A stretch of 64,000 nucleotides of DNA, from positions 1-64,000 of the forward strand of contig JBQCCR010000040.1 of the NCBI GenBank assembly GCA_051961995.1, read 5' to 3'. The stretch is from 66-474 sp051961995. GTDB lineage: Bacteria; Pseudomonadota; Gammaproteobacteria; Xanthomonadales; Rhodanobacteraceae. A program made the position numbers and the translations under genes. The notes under the pieces are model-generated. The model had not been told where the DNA came from. It ran no database searches and saw only the letters and a list, made by a program, of their open reading frames with translations. Within the stretch, counting starts at the first letter, position 1; the number at the start of each line of letters is the position of its first letter. Positions 1 to 9,238 of the stretch are shown piece by piece.

Positions 1-553
1 GCCGCTCGATGCCACGCATGTATGCATTCGCCACGGCGAGATACTGCTCGCGCGAGAACAGCAGGGTCACGTTGATCGGTACGCCGTTGAAAATGGATTC
101 CTCGATCGCCGGCACACCCGCCGGCGTGCCCGGGATCTTGATGAACAGGTTTTCGCGCCCGCCCTGCGCGTGCAGACGCCTGGCCGCCTCGATCGAACCT
201 TGGGTGTCGTCGGCCAGCAGCGGCGAGAGCTCCAGCGAAACCCAGCCGTCCACGCCGTTCGTTTTCTTGTGGGCTTTCTCGAACAGGTCGGCGGCGCGGG
301 TGAGGTCCTGCAGCGCCAGCTCGAAGAACGCGGCTTCGCCGGATTTGCCCTGCCCGGCCAGCTGCGCGATCTGCGCATCGTAATCGTCGCCGCCCGCGAT
401 CGCGTGGTCGAAGATCGTCGGATTCGACGTGAGCCCGGTGACCGCGTCATCGCTGATGTAGCGCTTCAGCGTGCCGTCGTCGAGGATGCCGCGGGTGATA
501 TTGTCCAGCCAGAGGCTCTGGCCGAGTTCGTGCAGTTCCAGGGTCGGGTTCAT
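1..553 (-). CDS. tal: Transaldolase, partial (C-terminus beyond window)
   Basis: Transaldolase moves a dihydroxyacetone unit between sugar phosphates in the non-oxidative pentose phosphate pathway, in the cytoplasm. The reading frame starts at an ATG at 553, six bases after AAGGAG, and stays open to the window edge, giving about 184 residues of a protein usually about 360-380 long. Visible family blocks are SLWLDNITRG near residue 13, TSNPTIF near 42, GVDGWVSLELSPLLA near 100 and NLFIKIPGTPAG near 135. The Lys in FIKIPGT (about residue 139) matches the Schiff-base lysine. The blocks resemble the longer actinobacterial-type transaldolase more than E. coli TalB. It is the last visible gene of the minus-strand GH94-zwf-HAD-tal run. 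Confidence 0.93.
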   Translation of the reverse strand, partial: MNPTLELHELGQSLWLDNITRGILDDGTLKRYISDDAVTGLTSNPTIFDHAIAGGDDYDAQIAQLAGQGKSGEAAFFELALQDLTRAADLFEKAHKKTNGVDGWVSLELSPLLADDTQGSIEAARRLHAQGGRENLFIKIPGTPAGVPAIEESIFNGVPINVTLLFSREQYLAVANAYMRGIER

Positions 554-581
554 CTCTCACTCCTTAGTGCTGATCCCAGCT

Positions 582-655
582 GTCATTCCGGCGCACGCCG
601 GCATCCATCCTGCTCTTGTCGCCAATCAAAATGGATCCCGGTTCGCCGGGATGAC
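582..655. repeat. REP-like palindromic element (GTCATTCCGG family)
   Basis: Between tal and the HAD gene lies an imperfect inverted repeat. It begins GTCATTCCGGCG and ends CGCCGGGATGAC, with a smaller GGCG/CGCC hairpin inside. The same start and end words recur near 21116, 28862, 30257 and 40376, so it belongs to a dispersed family. No ORF-supported function. Confidence 0.6.
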
Positions 656-665
656 GCAAATACGT

Positions 666-1355
666 TTACGGCTTTTCCAGCTTTGCCTTCAGAAAATCGC
701 GTTCATCCAGCTTGATCAGATCGCCGATGCCGTCCAGCGCGATCTGCGCCGGCGGATATTTTGCGACCTCGTCCGGATCGTGCGCGTAATGGCCCTGGCG
801 CACGAACACGGTGGTCAGGCGTTCGCGCCAGTGCTGCTTCAGGGCATCCAGCACGCGCAGCTTGTCTTCGATCATCACGTAATGATGCGCCGGAAAGCGG
901 CGCTCGACATCGTCCAGCATGGTTTCCTTGTGCACGTAGACCAGCACGCGCCCGTCCGCCGCGTCGGCGATGCCGGATGCACTGATCTTGCGCGGCTGCA
1001 GGACGGCGTCGCCGTCGGAAAGCACCACCGCCGGACCGAAGCGCAACACCTGCGCGATCGCTTCCAGCGCGCGCGGATACAGGCGCTCGGCGAACGGATA
1101 CTCCAGCAAGTACGCGCCGAGATCCTGCGCGCGCACTTCGTCGCCGCAGTGCACGCGGAAGCGCTGGATCGCGCCGAGGTAATCGGCGTAATGCACTTCG
1201 TCGCGCAACGATTCGTAAATGTCGCGGTAGAGCTTGGGCGCGTCCGCGCCGAACACGCGCCCGATGTGCGCATCCAGGTCGGCGTTGATGGCGTCGTTGT
1301 CCAGCAACGTGTCGTCCACGTCGAACAGGAACACGATGTCGTGCCGTGCGTTCAT
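666..1355 (-). CDS. HAD-superfamily hydrolase in the pentose-phosphate cluster
   Basis: A 229-residue HAD phosphatase-like protein. Motif I is FDVDDTLLDND (residues 11-20, nucleophile Asp12 and acid/base Asp14), motif II is VVLSDGD near residue 110, and motif IV is MIEDKLRVLDA near 170. Family knowledge: such proteins are Mg-dependent phosphohydrolases, often acting on sugar phosphates. The substrate cannot be read from sequence. It lies between zwf and tal on the same strand, which suggests a role in trimming or recycling pentose-phosphate intermediates (inference). The ATG at 1355 follows zwf by 46 bases and has no strong Shine-Dalgarno sequence. Confidence 0.88.
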   Translation of the reverse strand: MNARHDIVFLFDVDDTLLDNDAINADLDAHIGRVFGADAPKLYRDIYESLRDEVHYADYLGAIQRFRVHCGDEVRAQDLGAYLLEYPFAERLYPRALEAIAQVLRFGPAVVLSDGDAVLQPRKISASGIADAADGRVLVYVHKETMLDDVERRFPAHHYVMIEDKLRVLDALKQHWRERLTTVFVRQGHYAHDPDEVAKYPPAQIALDGIGDLIKLDERDFLKAKLEKP

Positions 1356-1401
1356 TCTGCTTCGCGCCCGCTCGAACCGTTCGTGGCTTGCACCCTCCCG
1401 G

Positions 1402-2790
1402 TCATTTTGCGGACGTCTTGACGACTACCGGGTCGTGCCAGCCGCCGTCCGGTGCGATCAGCTTGTCGGAAGCGGGCGGGCCCCAGCAGCCGGGCTTGTA
1501 GCGGATCACCGGCTCGGCATCGTGCAGGGCCGGATCGATGATCCGCCACGCGGCTTCGATGCCGTCGTCGCGGCCGAACAGTTCCGCATCGCCGCGCAAT
1601 GCATCACCCAGCAACCGTGCATACGGCAGGCGCGGACGCTTGGGCTGCTGCCGCGCGATCAGCTCCACGTTCTCGCCGCGCATCGTCTCGCCCGGCCGCT
1701 TCACCCGCGCGCCGGTCGAGATCACGACGTCCGGGCTCAACCGGAAACGGAAATAGTTGGACTGCTCGCCGGTGATCGTGTCGAACACGTTCAAGGGCGG
1801 ACACTTGAGGTGCACGAACACTTCGGTGCAGGTCACCGGCATTTCCTTGCCGGCGCGGATGTAGAACGGCACGCCGGCCCAGCGCCAGGTATCAATGTGC
1901 AGCCTCAGCGCGGCGAAGGTTTCCACTTTGGAATTGCGCGCGACGCCCGGCTCGTTGCGGTAGCCCGCAAACTGGCCACGCACGACTTCCTTCGGATCGA
2001 GCGGCCGGATCGCGCGCAGCAGGCGCTGCTTCTCGCTGCGCATGGATTCGCCGTCGCGGCCGGTCGGCGCATCCATCGCCAGCAACAACAGCACCTGCAA
2101 CATGTGGTTCTGCACCACGTCGCGCAGCGCGCCGACTTCCTCGTAGAAACTGCCGCGGCCCTGCACCCCGAACGCCTCGGCCATGGTGATCTGCACGCTG
2201 TGGATGTAGGTGCGGTTCCAGACCGGTTCGAGGAAGGAATTGGCAAAGCGGAAATACAGCAGGTTCTGCACCGCTTCCTTGCCAAGGTAATGATCAATGC
2301 GGAAGATCGCGTTTTCCGGGAAGATGCTGTGCAGCGTGTCGTTGAGTTCGCGCGCGGAACGGAGGTCGCGCCCGAACGGTTTCTCGACCACCACCCGCGC
2401 ACCTTCCGCCGAACCGGAAGCGTGCAATCCCTTCACCACGGTTTCGAACATGCTGGGTGGAATGGCGAGGTAGTGCAGCGGATGCTTCGCGTCTCCCAGC
2501 GTCTTGCGCAGTTGCGAGAAGGTGGCGGGATCGTTGTAGTCGCCATTGACGAAACGCAGCAGACGGCACAGCTTGCGCGCGGCTTTGTCGTCCATGCCGC
2601 CGTGTTCGCGCAGGCTGGCGCGTGCGCGATCGCGCAGGCGTTCCAGGTTCCAGTCCGAACGCGCCACGCCGATGATCGGCAAGTCGAATTGCTCGTTCTG
2701 GATCAACGCCTGCAGCGCCGGGAAAATCTGCTTGTAGGCGAGATCGCCGGTGGCGCCGAAGAACACGAATGCGTCGGATTTTACGGCCAC
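1402..2790 (-). CDS. zwf: Glucose-6-phosphate 1-dehydrogenase
   Basis: Oxidises glucose 6-phosphate to 6-phosphogluconolactone with NAD(P)+, the entry step of the oxidative pentose phosphate and Entner-Doudoroff routes. The protein has 462 residues, close to the usual 450-500. It shows the Rossmann motif GATGDLA at 12-18, VVVEKPFGRDL near 133 and the substrate/catalytic motif RIDHYLGKE at 164-172. The start is a GTG at 2790 preceded by AGGAG at about six bases. It sits 85 bases downstream of the GH94 gene and 46 upstream of the HAD gene, so probably one transcript. Confidence 0.97.
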   Translation of the reverse strand: MAVKSDAFVFFGATGDLAYKQIFPALQALIQNEQFDLPIIGVARSDWNLERLRDRARASLREHGGMDDKAARKLCRLLRFVNGDYNDPATFSQLRKTLGDAKHPLHYLAIPPSMFETVVKGLHASGSAEGARVVVEKPFGRDLRSARELNDTLHSIFPENAIFRIDHYLGKEAVQNLLYFRFANSFLEPVWNRTYIHSVQITMAEAFGVQGRGSFYEEVGALRDVVQNHMLQVLLLLAMDAPTGRDGESMRSEKQRLLRAIRPLDPKEVVRGQFAGYRNEPGVARNSKVETFAALRLHIDTWRWAGVPFYIRAGKEMPVTCTEVFVHLKCPPLNVFDTITGEQSNYFRFRLSPDVVISTGARVKRPGETMRGENVELIARQQPKRPRLPYARLLGDALRGDAELFGRDDGIEAAWRIIDPALHDAEPVIRYKPGCWGPPASDKLIAPDGGWHDPVVVKTSAK

Positions 2791-2875
2791 GCGTTACTCC
2801 TGTCGTAAAAGTTTGCGGTACTCCGCTCGCACTGAGCGTAACTTGCGGAGCAGGTGGAGTCGAAGCACCCCTGAT

Positions 2876-5800
2876 TCATGGGCTCACCCGCCCAAGCACC
2901 ACCCTGATGCGGTGCCGCGCGCCGTCCATCACCAACGGGATTGCAGGCGAGGAACCTTCCAATTCGCTTCCATCCAGCTCGACGCGCGCCACGCCCCGGC
3001 ACACGTGATCCGGATTCTCCACCACGATCGTGTAGCGCGACGCCCCGCGGCGGTACTCGATCTCGAATCCTTTCCACGCCTTCGGGATGCACGGGTTCAT
3101 GCGCAGCGAATCGCCTTGCAGTTGGAACCCGAGCAGCCATTCCAGCCCTGCGCGATACAACCAGCCGGCGGAACCGGAATACCAGGTCCAGCCGCCGCGG
3201 CCGACGTGCGGCGCGACCGAATAGACATCCGCGCACACCACGTAGGGTTCGACCTTGTAGCGCTGCACGTCTTCCGGCGTTTGCGTGTGCTGCAGCGGAT
3301 CGAAGATGCGGAACAACTGATGCGCCTTGTCGCCCTCGCCCAGCATGGCGAACGCGATCGCCGACCAGATCGAACCATGCGTGTACTGCCCGCCGTTTTC
3401 GCGCAGGCCCGGCGGATAGCCCTTGATGTAACCCGGGTCGTGCTTCGTCCTGTCGAACGGTGGCGTGAACAGCGCGACCAGTCCGTCCTGCTCGCGCACC
3501 AGATGCTCGTCAACGGATCGCATCGCACGCGCGGCGCGCCGCGGATCTCCCGCGCCGGAGATCACGCTCCACGACTGCGCCAGCGAATCAATCATGCATT
3601 CGCGATTCCCGCGCGAACCCAGCGGCGTGCCGTCGTCGTAATAGGCGCGCCGGTACCACGCGCCGTCCCAGCTTTTGTCCAGCGCGCCGCGCAGTGCGGC
3701 CATGTGCGCGCTCCAGGCCCTCGCGCGCTGCGTCTCGCCGCGCCGTTCCGCAATCGGCGCAAACTGTTCCAGCACCGTGTACAGGAACCAGCCCAGCCAG
3801 ACGCTCTCGCCCTTGCCGCCGCTACCGACGCGGTTCATGCCGTCGTTCCAGTCGCCGGTGCCCATCAGCGGCAACCCGTGCACACCGTTTTCCAGGCTGA
3901 CGTCAATGGCGCGCGCGCAATGTTCGAACAGCGTGGCGGATTCCTGCGACACCTGCGGCGCGAAGAACGACTCATTCTCTCCGGGCTTCAACGCATCGCC
4001 CTGGACGAACGGCACGGACTCGTCCAGCACATGCGCGTCATCGGTGGTGTGCACGTAATGGGCGAGGACGTACGGCAGCCACAGGCGATCGTCGGTCATG
4101 CGGGTGCGGACGCCGCGGCCGTCCGGCGGCAGCCACCAGTGCTGGACGTCGCCTTCGACGAACTGCCGCGCCGCCGCGCGCAGGATGTGTTCGCGCGCGA
4201 GATCCGGACGCGCCACGCAGAGCGCCGAGATATCCTGCAACTGGTCGCGGAAACCGTAGGCGCCGCTGGCCTGGTAGAACGCGGTGCGCGCCCACAGACG
4301 GCAGGCCAGCACCTGATACGGCAGGCAGCGATTCAACAGCGTGTCCATCTGCGCATCGGGCGTGCGCACCCGCACCGCGCCGAGGATGTCGTCCCATTGT
4401 TCTCGCACTTCCGCAAAAGCCGCATCCAGATCCGTCTCGCGATACCGTCGAACAAGATCCGAAGCCTGCACCCGATCCGCGCCTTCGCCCAGCATGAATA
4501 CGATTTCAGTGTCCTCATCCGGCGCGAGTTCGAGCGTGGTCTGCAACACCGCGCAAGGGTCGAGGCCGGCACCGGTCCGGTTGGAGAGCGGTTGCGCGTG
4601 GGTCAATGCGGCAGGTGCATCCAGCGTCCCGTAACGGCCGAGGAATTCGCCGCGGTCACCGGTGTAAGAGGCCGGCGCCTTGTCGAGCGCGGCGAATGCG
4701 ACGCGACCGGCCAACGGATCGCGCCAGCGGTTGCACGCGAGCAGCGCGCCGGTTCGCCCGTCGAAGGACGTCACGCCGAAAGGCGTTGCGTTCGTACCGA
4801 TCGCGCCCAATGCCCAGCGCGCATAGGCGGTGACGTCCAGCTTGCGCGCACGGCCGCTGCGGTTGCGCAGATGCAGTTTTGAAATCTTGATGCAATCCGA
4901 AACCGGCACGAATTGCAGCAGTTCCGATTCGATGCCATGCGCCGCGCATTCGAACTTCGCGTAACCCGGGCCGAAGCGTGCGACGTAGGTCGAGCCGGCA
5001 ACGCGGATCGGCGAGGCGGTCGCGGACCACAGCGCGCCGCTGTCGGCGTCGCGCAGGTACAGCACCTCGCCCGGTGGATCGCTCACCGCGTCGTTGGACC
5101 ACGGCGTGATCGGGTTCTGCTGGCTGTTGCCGGCCCAGCAGTAACCACCGCCGGTGGTGGTGGCGAGGAAACCGAAATCCGGATTCGCGACGAGCTGCGA
5201 CCACGGCATCGGCGTGCTCTGCCCGTCGCGCAGCACGGTGATGTATTCGCGGCCGTCCGCGCTGAAGCCGCCGGGGCCGTTGAAGCCTTCGAGTTCGAGT
5301 GTGGGTTGCGCACCGGAATGCAGGAGCGCGCCTGCGCGCGGCAAGGGTTTGCGTTCCGGACTGTCGTCATGAAATGCGTTCGGCGGCGCCAGCCGCGCGA
5401 CCTGCGATTTCAGGTTGCCGTTCTTCCCTTCCAGCACGATGCGCGCGACGGTCATCAATCCATTGCGCAGACGTTCGTCCACTTGGTCACCGCGCAGCAC
5501 GAACACCGAGCCTTGCGTCTTGTCCGCTGGCTGGCAGCCCGTTGCTTTTGCAATCACACCTTCGAGTTGTGCTTGCAATGAAGCTGCCGTGTCGTCCCCC
5601 GCATCGTTGAGCACGACCAGATCAGCCGGGAGCTGCTTGGATCGCCAGTACGCCTGTGCGTGCAACATCTCCGCCAGCAACGCGCTCTGCCTCATGTCAC
5701 TCAAGCGCAGCAGCACGATCGGCAGGTCGCCGGAAATGCCCCTGGCCCACAGCACCGGCGCACCACCCTCGCCTTGCGCCAGCGCTTCCGGTGACGCACG

Positions 5801-6772
5801 CAGGGCCGGATCGCTGTAGAGGAGCGCGCCCGCGAGCCGGCGGAAAACGAGCGCTTCCTCATTACCGACGCCAAGCGAATGCAGGCGCGCGGCGGCATCG
5901 GCCCGCGCATTCGCAAACACCTTGGCGCAGGCGCGGACACTCGCGTGCTTTTGGATCAGCTTCACGACACCCGCGCGACTTGCCGCGGTGCCCGTGAGAA
6001 ACGCGACCCGCCGTGTCGTACGCGGTGGCACACGAACACGTACGCGCAAGGCAAAGATCGGATCGAGCACGGTGCCGGTCGTGCCTGACAGCTTCGCATC
6101 GGCATCCAGCGCCTGTGGCGAACGCGGCGTGCGGTCGCGGCCGAGGAAGCGCAGGCGATCGGTTTCGCATTGCACCTCGCCCCGCGCTTTGCCATCCACC
6201 ACCACCGCATGCGCGGCCCAGACATCCGGCTCGGAGGGATCGCGCTTGCGCCGCGTCGCCAGCAGCACGTCGCCCTGCCGGTGCGTCTGCACGAACATTT
6301 TCGAAAACGCCGGATGCGACGCATCGCCCTGGCTGCTTCCGAGCACCAGTTCCGAATACGAAGTGATCTCGATTTCGCGCGGTTCGTCGCTGTCGTTGCG
6401 CAAGCCGATGCCGCGCACTTCGAGTGCGTCACTTCCGTGCAGCGCGACTTCCAGCGTGGTGGTCAGATCGCCATCGCGATGTGCGTAGAGCGCGGCGTGT
6501 TCCAGCAGATGCGTTTCGCGCTGCGCAGGATCCGGCCCGAGCGGCTGCAGCGTGGGCGACCACGGAGCTCTTGGCCATGGATGGCGCTCTTCGCCGCTTT
6601 GCACATCGCGCAAATAGAACCAGGTGCCCCAGGGATCGCAGGTGGTATCTTCGCGCCAGCGCGTGATCGCGACGTTGCGCCAGCGGCTGTAACCGGAACC
6701 CGCATCGGTGAGCATCAGCGCATACCCGCCATTGGCGAGCAACGTGGTGCGTGGGCAGCCTCGATCTGCCAT
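2876..6772 (-). CDS. GH94 (NdvB C-terminal-like) glycoside phosphorylase family protein lacking the glycosyltransferase half
   Basis: About 1298 residues from the ATG at 6772. The first residues (LLANGGYALMLTDAGSGYSR) match where the C-terminal half of cyclic beta-1,2-glucan synthases (NdvB/ChvB, about 2800 residues) begins. Two glycosyltransferase-36 type super-sandwich repeats are visible: ITRWREDTTCDPWGTWFYLRD near residue 35 and ITPWSNDAVSDPPGEVLYLRD near 530. They are followed by an (alpha/alpha)6 GH94 domain with the general-acid region GTGDWNDGMNRVG. The N-terminal GT84 transferase part is absent. Family members degrade or size beta-glucans by phosphorolysis, releasing glucose 1-phosphate. 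Linkage specificity here is unknown. It lies directly upstream of zwf. The in-frame ORF extends into the divergent gnd gene, which is why I chose the ATG at 6772. Its ribosome site is weak, so the true start is uncertain. Confidence 0.85.
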   Translation of the reverse strand: MADRGCPRTTLLANGGYALMLTDAGSGYSRWRNVAITRWREDTTCDPWGTWFYLRDVQSGEERHPWPRAPWSPTLQPLGPDPAQRETHLLEHAALYAHRDGDLTTTLEVALHGSDALEVRGIGLRNDSDEPREIEITSYSELVLGSSQGDASHPAFSKMFVQTHRQGDVLLATRRKRDPSEPDVWAAHAVVVDGKARGEVQCETDRLRFLGRDRTPRSPQALDADAKLSGTTGTVLDPIFALRVRVRVPPRTTRRVAFLTGTAASRAGVVKLIQKHASVRACAKVFANARADAAARLHSLGVGNEEALVFRRLAGALLYSDPALRASPEALAQGEGGAPVLWARGISGDLPIVLLRLSDMRQSALLAEMLHAQAYWRSKQLPADLVVLNDAGDDTAASLQAQLEGVIAKATGCQPADKTQGSVFVLRGDQVDERLRNGLMTVARIVLEGKNGNLKSQVARLAPPNAFHDDSPERKPLPRAGALLHSGAQPTLELEGFNGPGGFSADGREYITVLRDGQSTPMPWSQLVANPDFGFLATTTGGGYCWAGNSQQNPITPWSNDAVSDPPGEVLYLRDADSGALWSATASPIRVAGSTYVARFGPGYAKFECAAHGIESELLQFVPVSDCIKISKLHLRNRSGRARKLDVTAYARWALGAIGTNATPFGVTSFDGRTGALLACNRWRDPLAGRVAFAALDKAPASYTGDRGEFLGRYGTLDAPAALTHAQPLSNRTGAGLDPCAVLQTTLELAPDEDTEIVFMLGEGADRVQASDLVRRYRETDLDAAFAEVREQWDDILGAVRVRTPDAQMDTLLNRCLPYQVLACRLWARTAFYQASGAYGFRDQLQDISALCVARPDLAREHILRAAARQFVEGDVQHWWLPPDGRGVRTRMTDDRLWLPYVLAHYVHTTDDAHVLDESVPFVQGDALKPGENESFFAPQVSQESATLFEHCARAIDVSLENGVHGLPLMGTGDWNDGMNRVGSGGKGESVWLGWFLYTVLEQFAPIAERRGETQRARAWSAHMAALRGALDKSWDGAWYRRAYYDDGTPLGSRGNRECMIDSLAQSWSVISGAGDPRRAARAMRSVDEHLVREQDGLVALFTPPFDRTKHDPGYIKGYPPGLRENGGQYTHGSIWSAIAFAMLGEGDKAHQLFRIFDPLQHTQTPEDVQRYKVEPYVVCADVYSVAPHVGRGGWTWYSGSAGWLYRAGLEWLLGFQLQGDSLRMNPCIPKAWKGFEIEYRRGASRYTIVVENPDHVCRGVARVELDGSELEGSSPAIPLVMDGARHRIRVVLGRVSP

Positions 6773-6851
6773 CAGCCGACAATTTCCCTTCGCGGCAAAG
6801 CGTTCATTATGTACCCGCTGGCGATCGTATGTTGACGAAATCGTATGCAGT

Positions 6852-6880
6852 CTGACCACGCTCGAGTGAGGGCGTATCAT
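6852..6880 (+). promoter_or_regulatory. Possible sigma70 promoter of gnd-pgl
   Basis: In the divergent gap between the GH94 gene and gnd, CTGACC (6852-6857) and TATCAT (6875-6880) are separated by 17 bases, ending 28 bases before the gnd ATG. The upstream word ATCGTATG occurs twice (about 6824 and 6840), which could be a binding site. The -35 match is only 4 of 6. Confidence 0.35.
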
Positions 6881-6908
6881 CGATGGGTTATCAGACAAGG
6901 AGCACAGC

Positions 6909-7841
6909 ATGGAACTGGGCATGATCGGCCTCGGCAAGATGGGCAACTTCATGGCCCAACGCCTGATGAAAGGCGGCCATCGCGTGATCGGCTTCGACCC
7001 GATGCCGGAGGCGCGCAAGCGGCTGATCGATCAAGGCGGCGATGCGATTGACGCGCTGGAAAAACTGCCCGCCATGCTGAAGGCGCCGCGCGTGCTGTGG
7101 CTGATGGTGCCCGCCGGGGAGATCGTGGATCAGACACTCGATGCCCTGCTGCCGAAATTGCAGCCCGGTGACATCGTGATTGACGGCGGCAATTCCAATT
7201 ACAAGGACACGATGCGCCGCGCGCGGCGTCTGTCCGGGCAGAAGATGCACTACGTGGATTGCGGTACCAGTGGCGGCGTATGGGGTCTGAAGGAAGGCTA
7301 CAGCATGATGGTTGGCGGTGACGCCGATGTCGTCGAACACCTGCGGCCGATTTTCGAGGCGCTGGCACCGGCGAAGGATCAGGGCTGGGGCCGCGTCGGC
7401 CCGACCGGCTCGGGGCACTTCACCAAAATGATCCACAACGGCATCGAGTACGGAATGATGCAGGCGTACGCCGAGGGTCTTTCGGTGCTGAAGCACAAGC
7501 AGGAATTCAACCTAGATCTGGAACAGGTCACCCAAATCTGGCGCTACGGCAGCGTGGTGCGTTCGTGGCTGCTCGACCTCACCGCCGATGCGCTGAAGAA
7601 GAATCCCGGCCTCGACGGCATTGCGCCGTACGTGGTGGATTCCGGCGAAGGCCGCTGGACGGTGGCGGAGGCGATTGACCTGGACGTGCCCGCACCGATC
7701 ATCACGGCCGCGCTGATCGAGCGGCTGCGTTCACGCGATCAGGATTCGTTCTCCGACAAACTGCTCTCGGCCATGCGCAACGAGTTCGGCGGACATGCGA
7801 TGAAGCACGAAGGGCTGACTCCGCCGCCCACAGCAACGTGA
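6909..7841 (+). CDS. gnd: 6-phosphogluconate dehydrogenase, decarboxylating (short, NAD-type)
   Basis: Converts 6-phosphogluconate to ribulose 5-phosphate and CO2. At 310 residues it is the short form (like GntZ/YqeC), not the 470-residue E. coli type. Motifs: GLGKMG nucleotide-binding loop at 7-12, DGGNSNY at 92-98, SGGVWGLKEGYSMMVGG from 121, and catalytic KMIHNGIEYG with Lys173 and Asn177. The ATG follows AAGGAG by about seven bases. It overlaps pgl by four bases (GTGA), so the two are translationally coupled. Short 6PGDHs often prefer NAD+, but cofactor choice here is an inference. Confidence 0.96.
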   Translation: MELGMIGLGKMGNFMAQRLMKGGHRVIGFDPMPEARKRLIDQGGDAIDALEKLPAMLKAPRVLWLMVPAGEIVDQTLDALLPKLQPGDIVIDGGNSNYKDTMRRARRLSGQKMHYVDCGTSGGVWGLKEGYSMMVGGDADVVEHLRPIFEALAPAKDQGWGRVGPTGSGHFTKMIHNGIEYGMMQAYAEGLSVLKHKQEFNLDLEQVTQIWRYGSVVRSWLLDLTADALKKNPGLDGIAPYVVDSGEGRWTVAEAIDLDVPAPIITAALIERLRSRDQDSFSDKLLSAMRNEFGGHAMKHEGLTPPPTAT

Positions 7842-8533
7842 GCGAGCCTGCACAACAACTGCGCTGGCACGGCTTCGCAGGCGTGGACGCATTGCAGGCC
7901 GATGCGCTGCTGCGCATCCGCACCGCGGCCGCGACGGCGATCGGCGCGCGTGGTGTGTTCCGGATCGTGCTGGCCGGCGGCAATACCCCGCGCGCGATCT
8001 ATCAGGCATTGGCCAAGGCGATCACCGATTGGTCGAAGTGGCAGGTGTATTTCGGTGATGAGCGCTGCCTGCCCGTCAACGATCCGCAGCGCAACAGCCG
8101 CATGACGCGCGACACCCTGCTCGACCACGTGCCGATCCCGCGCGCGAACATTCACGCGATTCCGGCCGAGGCGGGCCCGATCGAGGGCGCCGCGCAATAT
8201 GCGCGGACGTTGCGCGCGGTAGGTGAATTCGATCTTGTCTTGCTCGGGCTCGGCGAAGACGGGCACACCGCCAGCCTGTTTCCCGATCACGACTGGGGCA
8301 CTTCGTCCGATGCGCATGATGCGCTGGCGGTGTTCGATGCGCCCAAGCCGCCGCCGGAACGCATCTCGTTGAGCGCTGCACGCTTGAGCCGGGCGCGTTG
8401 CGTGCTGTTCCTGGTGGACGGCGAAGCCAAGCGCGAAGCGATCACGCGCTGGCGCGCGGGCGATTCGATCCCGGCATCGGCGATTGCGCCGTCATCCGGC
8501 GTGGATGTGCTGACGGACTCGGGGCTCTTGTAG
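7838..8533 (+). CDS. pgl: 6-phosphogluconolactonase
   Basis: Hydrolyses 6-phosphogluconolactone to 6-phosphogluconate, between the zwf and gnd reactions. It has 231 residues with the SugarP-isomerase-like motifs VLAGGNTPRAIY near residue 47, VYFGDERCLP near 69 and GLGEDGHTASLFPDH near 138. The start is GTG, overlapping the gnd stop in a GTGA junction. No ATG is available nearby. With zwf divergent, this locus encodes all three oxidative pentose-phosphate enzymes. Confidence 0.95.
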   Translation: MSEPAQQLRWHGFAGVDALQADALLRIRTAAATAIGARGVFRIVLAGGNTPRAIYQALAKAITDWSKWQVYFGDERCLPVNDPQRNSRMTRDTLLDHVPIPRANIHAIPAEAGPIEGAAQYARTLRAVGEFDLVLLGLGEDGHTASLFPDHDWGTSSDAHDALAVFDAPKPPPERISLSAARLSRARCVLFLVDGEAKREAITRWRAGDSIPASAIAPSSGVDVLTDSGLL

Positions 8534-8582
8534 GACGGGTTTCGATCCGCCTATCGGAATTGGCGGGTCAAGACCCGCCCTA
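8532..8582. repeat. Inverted repeat between convergent pgl and orn
   Basis: Two arms, AGGACGGGTTTCGATCCGCC and GGCGGGTCAAGACCCGCCCT, face each other across the convergent gene ends. Each arm is itself partly palindromic (GGGTC/GACCC). It could act as a bidirectional transcript end, although there is no T-run. Its form also fits a dispersed palindromic element. Confidence 0.45.
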
Positions 8583-9149
8583 CGGCAACGCGGATTTGCC
8601 CGCGAGTTCGCCCATGTGCTCGCGGTAATACCGCAACTCCGCGATCGAATCCTGCACGTCCGAAAGCGCGGTGTGCGCGGCTTCCTTGCTGAAGCCTTTG
8701 CAAAGCTCCGGCGCCCAGCGCCGCGCGAGCTCCTTGAGCGTGGACACGTCCAGGTTGCGGTAATGGAAATATTTTTCCAGCGCCGGCATCTGGCGGTAGA
8801 GGAACCGGCGATCCTGGCAGATCGAATTGCCGCACATCGGCGATTTGCCGGGCGGCACCCAGTGCGCGAGGAATGCGAGCGTGTCGGCTTCGGCGCGCGC
8901 GTGGTCAATGTCCGATTCCAGCACGCGCTGCCACAACCCGGATTTGCCGTGCTGGTTGCGGTTCCAGTCGTCCATCGCGGTCAGGCGCGCCTCGTCGTGA
9001 CGGATCGCGTACTCCGGCCCGGTCGCCAGCACATTGAGGTCGCGGTCGGTGACGATGCAGGCGATTTCCAGGATCGAATCGGTGTCCGGGCACAGGCCGG
9101 TCATCTCGAGGTCAATCCAGATCAGGTTGTCATCAGCGATATTGGCCAT
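8580..9149 (-). CDS. orn: Oligoribonuclease
   Basis: 3'-5' exoribonuclease that degrades 2-5 nt RNA and pGpG, finishing mRNA and cyclic-di-GMP turnover. The protein is 189 residues, the usual length. DEDDh residues: Asp13 and Glu15 in DLEMTG, a mid-chain Asp, and HTALSDVQDSI with His159 and Asp164. The ATG at 9149 follows GGGAGGGAGC, which favours it over the longer in-frame start. It is divergent from sbcB. Confidence 0.95.
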   Translation of the reverse strand: MANIADDNLIWIDLEMTGLCPDTDSILEIACIVTDRDLNVLATGPEYAIRHDEARLTAMDDWNRNQHGKSGLWQRVLESDIDHARAEADTLAFLAHWVPPGKSPMCGNSICQDRRFLYRQMPALEKYFHYRNLDVSTLKELARRWAPELCKGFSKEAAHTALSDVQDSIAELRYYREHMGELAGKSALP

Positions 9150-9238
9150 GCTCCCTCCCATGCAGGAGTGTAACCCGCGCCTCCGCATCGCAACACCTGC
9201 ATTGATCCCCCTCGCGCCGGCCGCTACCCTCGCCGGCG

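Noticed and set aside
2750..4882. Plus-strand ORF (710 codons) opposite the GH94 gene
   Set aside because: Antisense to the GH94 frame; low-complexity Arg/Ala/His composition.
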